Positions 31,473 through 32,521 of a stretch of DNA of 32,521 bases are shown one piece after another. The DNA lies in NCBI GenBank assembly GCA_017501695.1, contig JAFVWL010000111.1, positions 1 through 32,521 of the forward strand, read 5' to 3'. A program made the translations under genes and the position numbers. Each line of letters opens with the position of its first letter. Positions within the stretch are counted from its first letter, which is position 1. Source of the DNA: Oscillospiraceae bacterium. GTDB taxonomy: Bacteria; Bacillota; Clostridia; Oscillospirales; Oscillospiraceae. Under the pieces are notes generated by a model that had not been told where the DNA came from, searched no databases, and was given only the letters and a program-made list of their open reading frames with translations.

Positions 31473-32357
31473 TCACGTTTTTCCAAAGAATTCTTTGGTT
31501 TCTTCCGCGTTTTTTCGGATTTCCTGCCGAAGCGCCTCCAGGGAATCAAATTTCCGTTCCGGACGGAGGAACCGGTGGAACTCCAGCGTGATTTCCCGGC
31601 CGTAAAGATCGCCGTCGAAATCCAGGATCCAGGGCTCCACAGTGACCCGGTGGCCCCCCACCGTAGGCCGGGTTCCCACATTGGCCACGGCAGGATACAC
31701 CACCCCGTCGATCTCCACCCGGCATACGTACACGCCGAATTTCGGCACCACCACCCCCGTGGGGATGGTCATGTTGGCCGTAGGGATTCCCAGGGTCCGG
31801 CCCAGGTGCCGGCCGGAAACCACCTCCCCGGTGAGGATGTGGGGATGGCCCAGAAAACGGACGGCGGTGGCCATGTCACCCGCTTCGATCTGGCTGCGGA
31901 TATAGGTACTGGAAACCCGGGTGTCGTCCATGGTCTGCTCGGGGACGATGACACAGGGAAAGCCCCGCTCTTCGCAGTATTGCTTCAGCTTATCCCCATC
32001 ACCCAGACCCCGGCTGCCGAAGCGGAAATCGTCGCCGCAGACGAAGCCCGCGGCACCGTATTCCACCAGCAGATCCAGGAAATCCCGCCAATCGGTTGAC
32101 ATAACATCCTTTGTCACAGGAAAGGCGTAAATATGGTCCATTCCATACCTGAGCAGCAGACGCTGCCGATCCGTCAGGGTGTTGATCAGCGGCGGCACCT
32201 GCTGTATAAACAGGGATTGGGGGTGCGCGGCAAAGGTAATGGCTGCCGTTTCGGCACCCAGCCGGTCCGCCAGTTCCCGGCAAGCCCGGAGCAGGGCCTG
32301 ATGGCCCAGATGGACCCCATCAAAAAACCCCAGGGCAAAAATTCTCTTGTCTGTCAT
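31473..32357 (-). CDS. ribF: Bifunctional riboflavin kinase/FAD synthetase
   Basis: RibF turns riboflavin into FMN and then FAD. The 294-aa protein has the nucleotidyltransferase motif GFFDGVHLGHQ at 10-20, then VCGDDFRFG and VSSTYIRSQIEAGD. The kinase domain begins near GRHLGRTLGIPTANM, followed by GVYVCRVEIDG and NVGTRPTVGG. It starts about 10 residues closer to the HxGH motif than many homologues, but AAGGTGAG lies 7 bases before this ATG and no better start lies upstream. The usual neighbours rbfA and truB are not in the window, which ends in a repeat just upstream. Confidence 0.95.
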   Translation of the reverse strand: MTDKRIFALGFFDGVHLGHQALLRACRELADRLGAETAAITFAAHPQSLFIQQVPPLINTLTDRQRLLLRYGMDHIYAFPVTKDVMSTDWRDFLDLLVEYGAAGFVCGDDFRFGSRGLGDGDKLKQYCEERGFPCVIVPEQTMDDTRVSSTYIRSQIEAGDMATAVRFLGHPHILTGEVVSGRHLGRTLGIPTANMTIPTGVVVPKFGVYVCRVEIDGVVYPAVANVGTRPTVGGHRVTVEPWILDFDGDLYGREITLEFHRFLRPERKFDSLEALRQEIRKNAEETKEFFGKT

Positions 32358-32375
32358 AAATTCTCACCTTGGATG

Positions 32376-32521
32376 GGAAGTTGTAGTTTATATCAGCACC
32401 GCACCCCTTGCCCCCCGCATTTATGAGGGGGGTGGCCCGAAGGGCCGGGGGGAGAAAAAAGAACTCCCCCAGTCAAAAATCGGTTCCGAAGAGCCGATTT
32501 TTGCCAGCCCCCTCTTGAAAA
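32376..32521 (-). repeat. Partial MITE-like repeat, copy at right window end
   Basis: This is the reverse complement of 1-142 with almost no differences. It begins with the terminal repeat GGAAGTTGTAGTTTA (one base different from the 22295 copy) and ends at CCTCTTGAAAA, the same internal position where copy 1 begins. The far terminus is outside the window. It lies 19 bp upstream of the ribF start. Confidence 0.85.

Overview
The window looks like a chromosomal segment of a GC-rich Firmicute (Bacillota), most likely a Clostridia of the Oscillospiraceae/Ruminococcaceae type. The evidence is gene content: a PASTA-domain Ser/Thr kinase with its PP2C phosphatase, CdaA/CdaR, RemA, RicT, a YloC/YicC protein, a DUF6442 membrane protein, and the conserved Gram-positive order yicC-remA-gmk-rpoZ-priA-def-fmt-rsmB-rlmN-prpC-prkC-rsgA. 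The genus is inference only. I saw no plasmid, phage, CRISPR, rRNA or tRNA signal. Both ends of the window lie in copies of one dispersed repeat, so it is probably a contig broken at repeats.

Layout. 1-305: partial repeat, terminators and hairpins. 306-1409: galM on the minus strand with its own promoter. 1411-16774: a very long minus-strand operon. It starts at a consensus promoter (TTGCCA, 17 bp, TATAAT) upstream of cdaA. It runs cdaA-cdaR-rseC-like-yicC-remA-gmk-rpoZ-priA-def-fmt-rsmB-rlmN-prpC-prkC-rsgA and ends at a strong terminator at 1411-1448. It combines c-di-AMP synthesis, nucleotide and RNA functions, replication restart, initiator-tRNA formylation and deformylation, rRNA methylation, reversible Ser/Thr phosphorylation and 30S assembly. 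16793-18153: a minus-strand pair, DUF3343 plus a cysteine-desulfurase-like enzyme. 18255-19456: a plus-strand monocistronic PfkB sugar kinase. 19713-22265: a minus-strand murD-ispD-ispF operon (peptidoglycan and isoprenoid precursors). 22556-27833: plus-strand ansA, a CBS/DRTGG-regulated family II pyrophosphatase, then holB-ricT. 27906-28520: a small operon of a membrane protein and an XRE regulator with clear operator repeats. 28639-32357: minus-strand ribF, rpsO and pnp.

The non-coding DNA is the most unusual part. Two repeat families occupy most of the larger intergenic gaps. The first is a REP-like element made of two inverted hairpin units that begin and end in CATTGCGAG/CTCGCAATG; it has five loci here. 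Its stems vary in sequence but stay complementary. The second is a MITE-like element with 13-15 bp terminal inverted repeats around AATTGTAGTTTA; it has one complete copy, one copy that carries the REP-like element inside it, and two copies cut by the window ends. A long imperfect hairpin lies between rpsO and pnp, where RNase-processed autoregulatory structures are known in other bacteria.

I did not find a clearly new defence or biosynthetic system. The best leads are the repeat families, the rpsO-pnp hairpin, the XRE/DUF6442 switch, the DUF3343-desulfurase pair, and the departures from the standard Firmicutes gene cluster.
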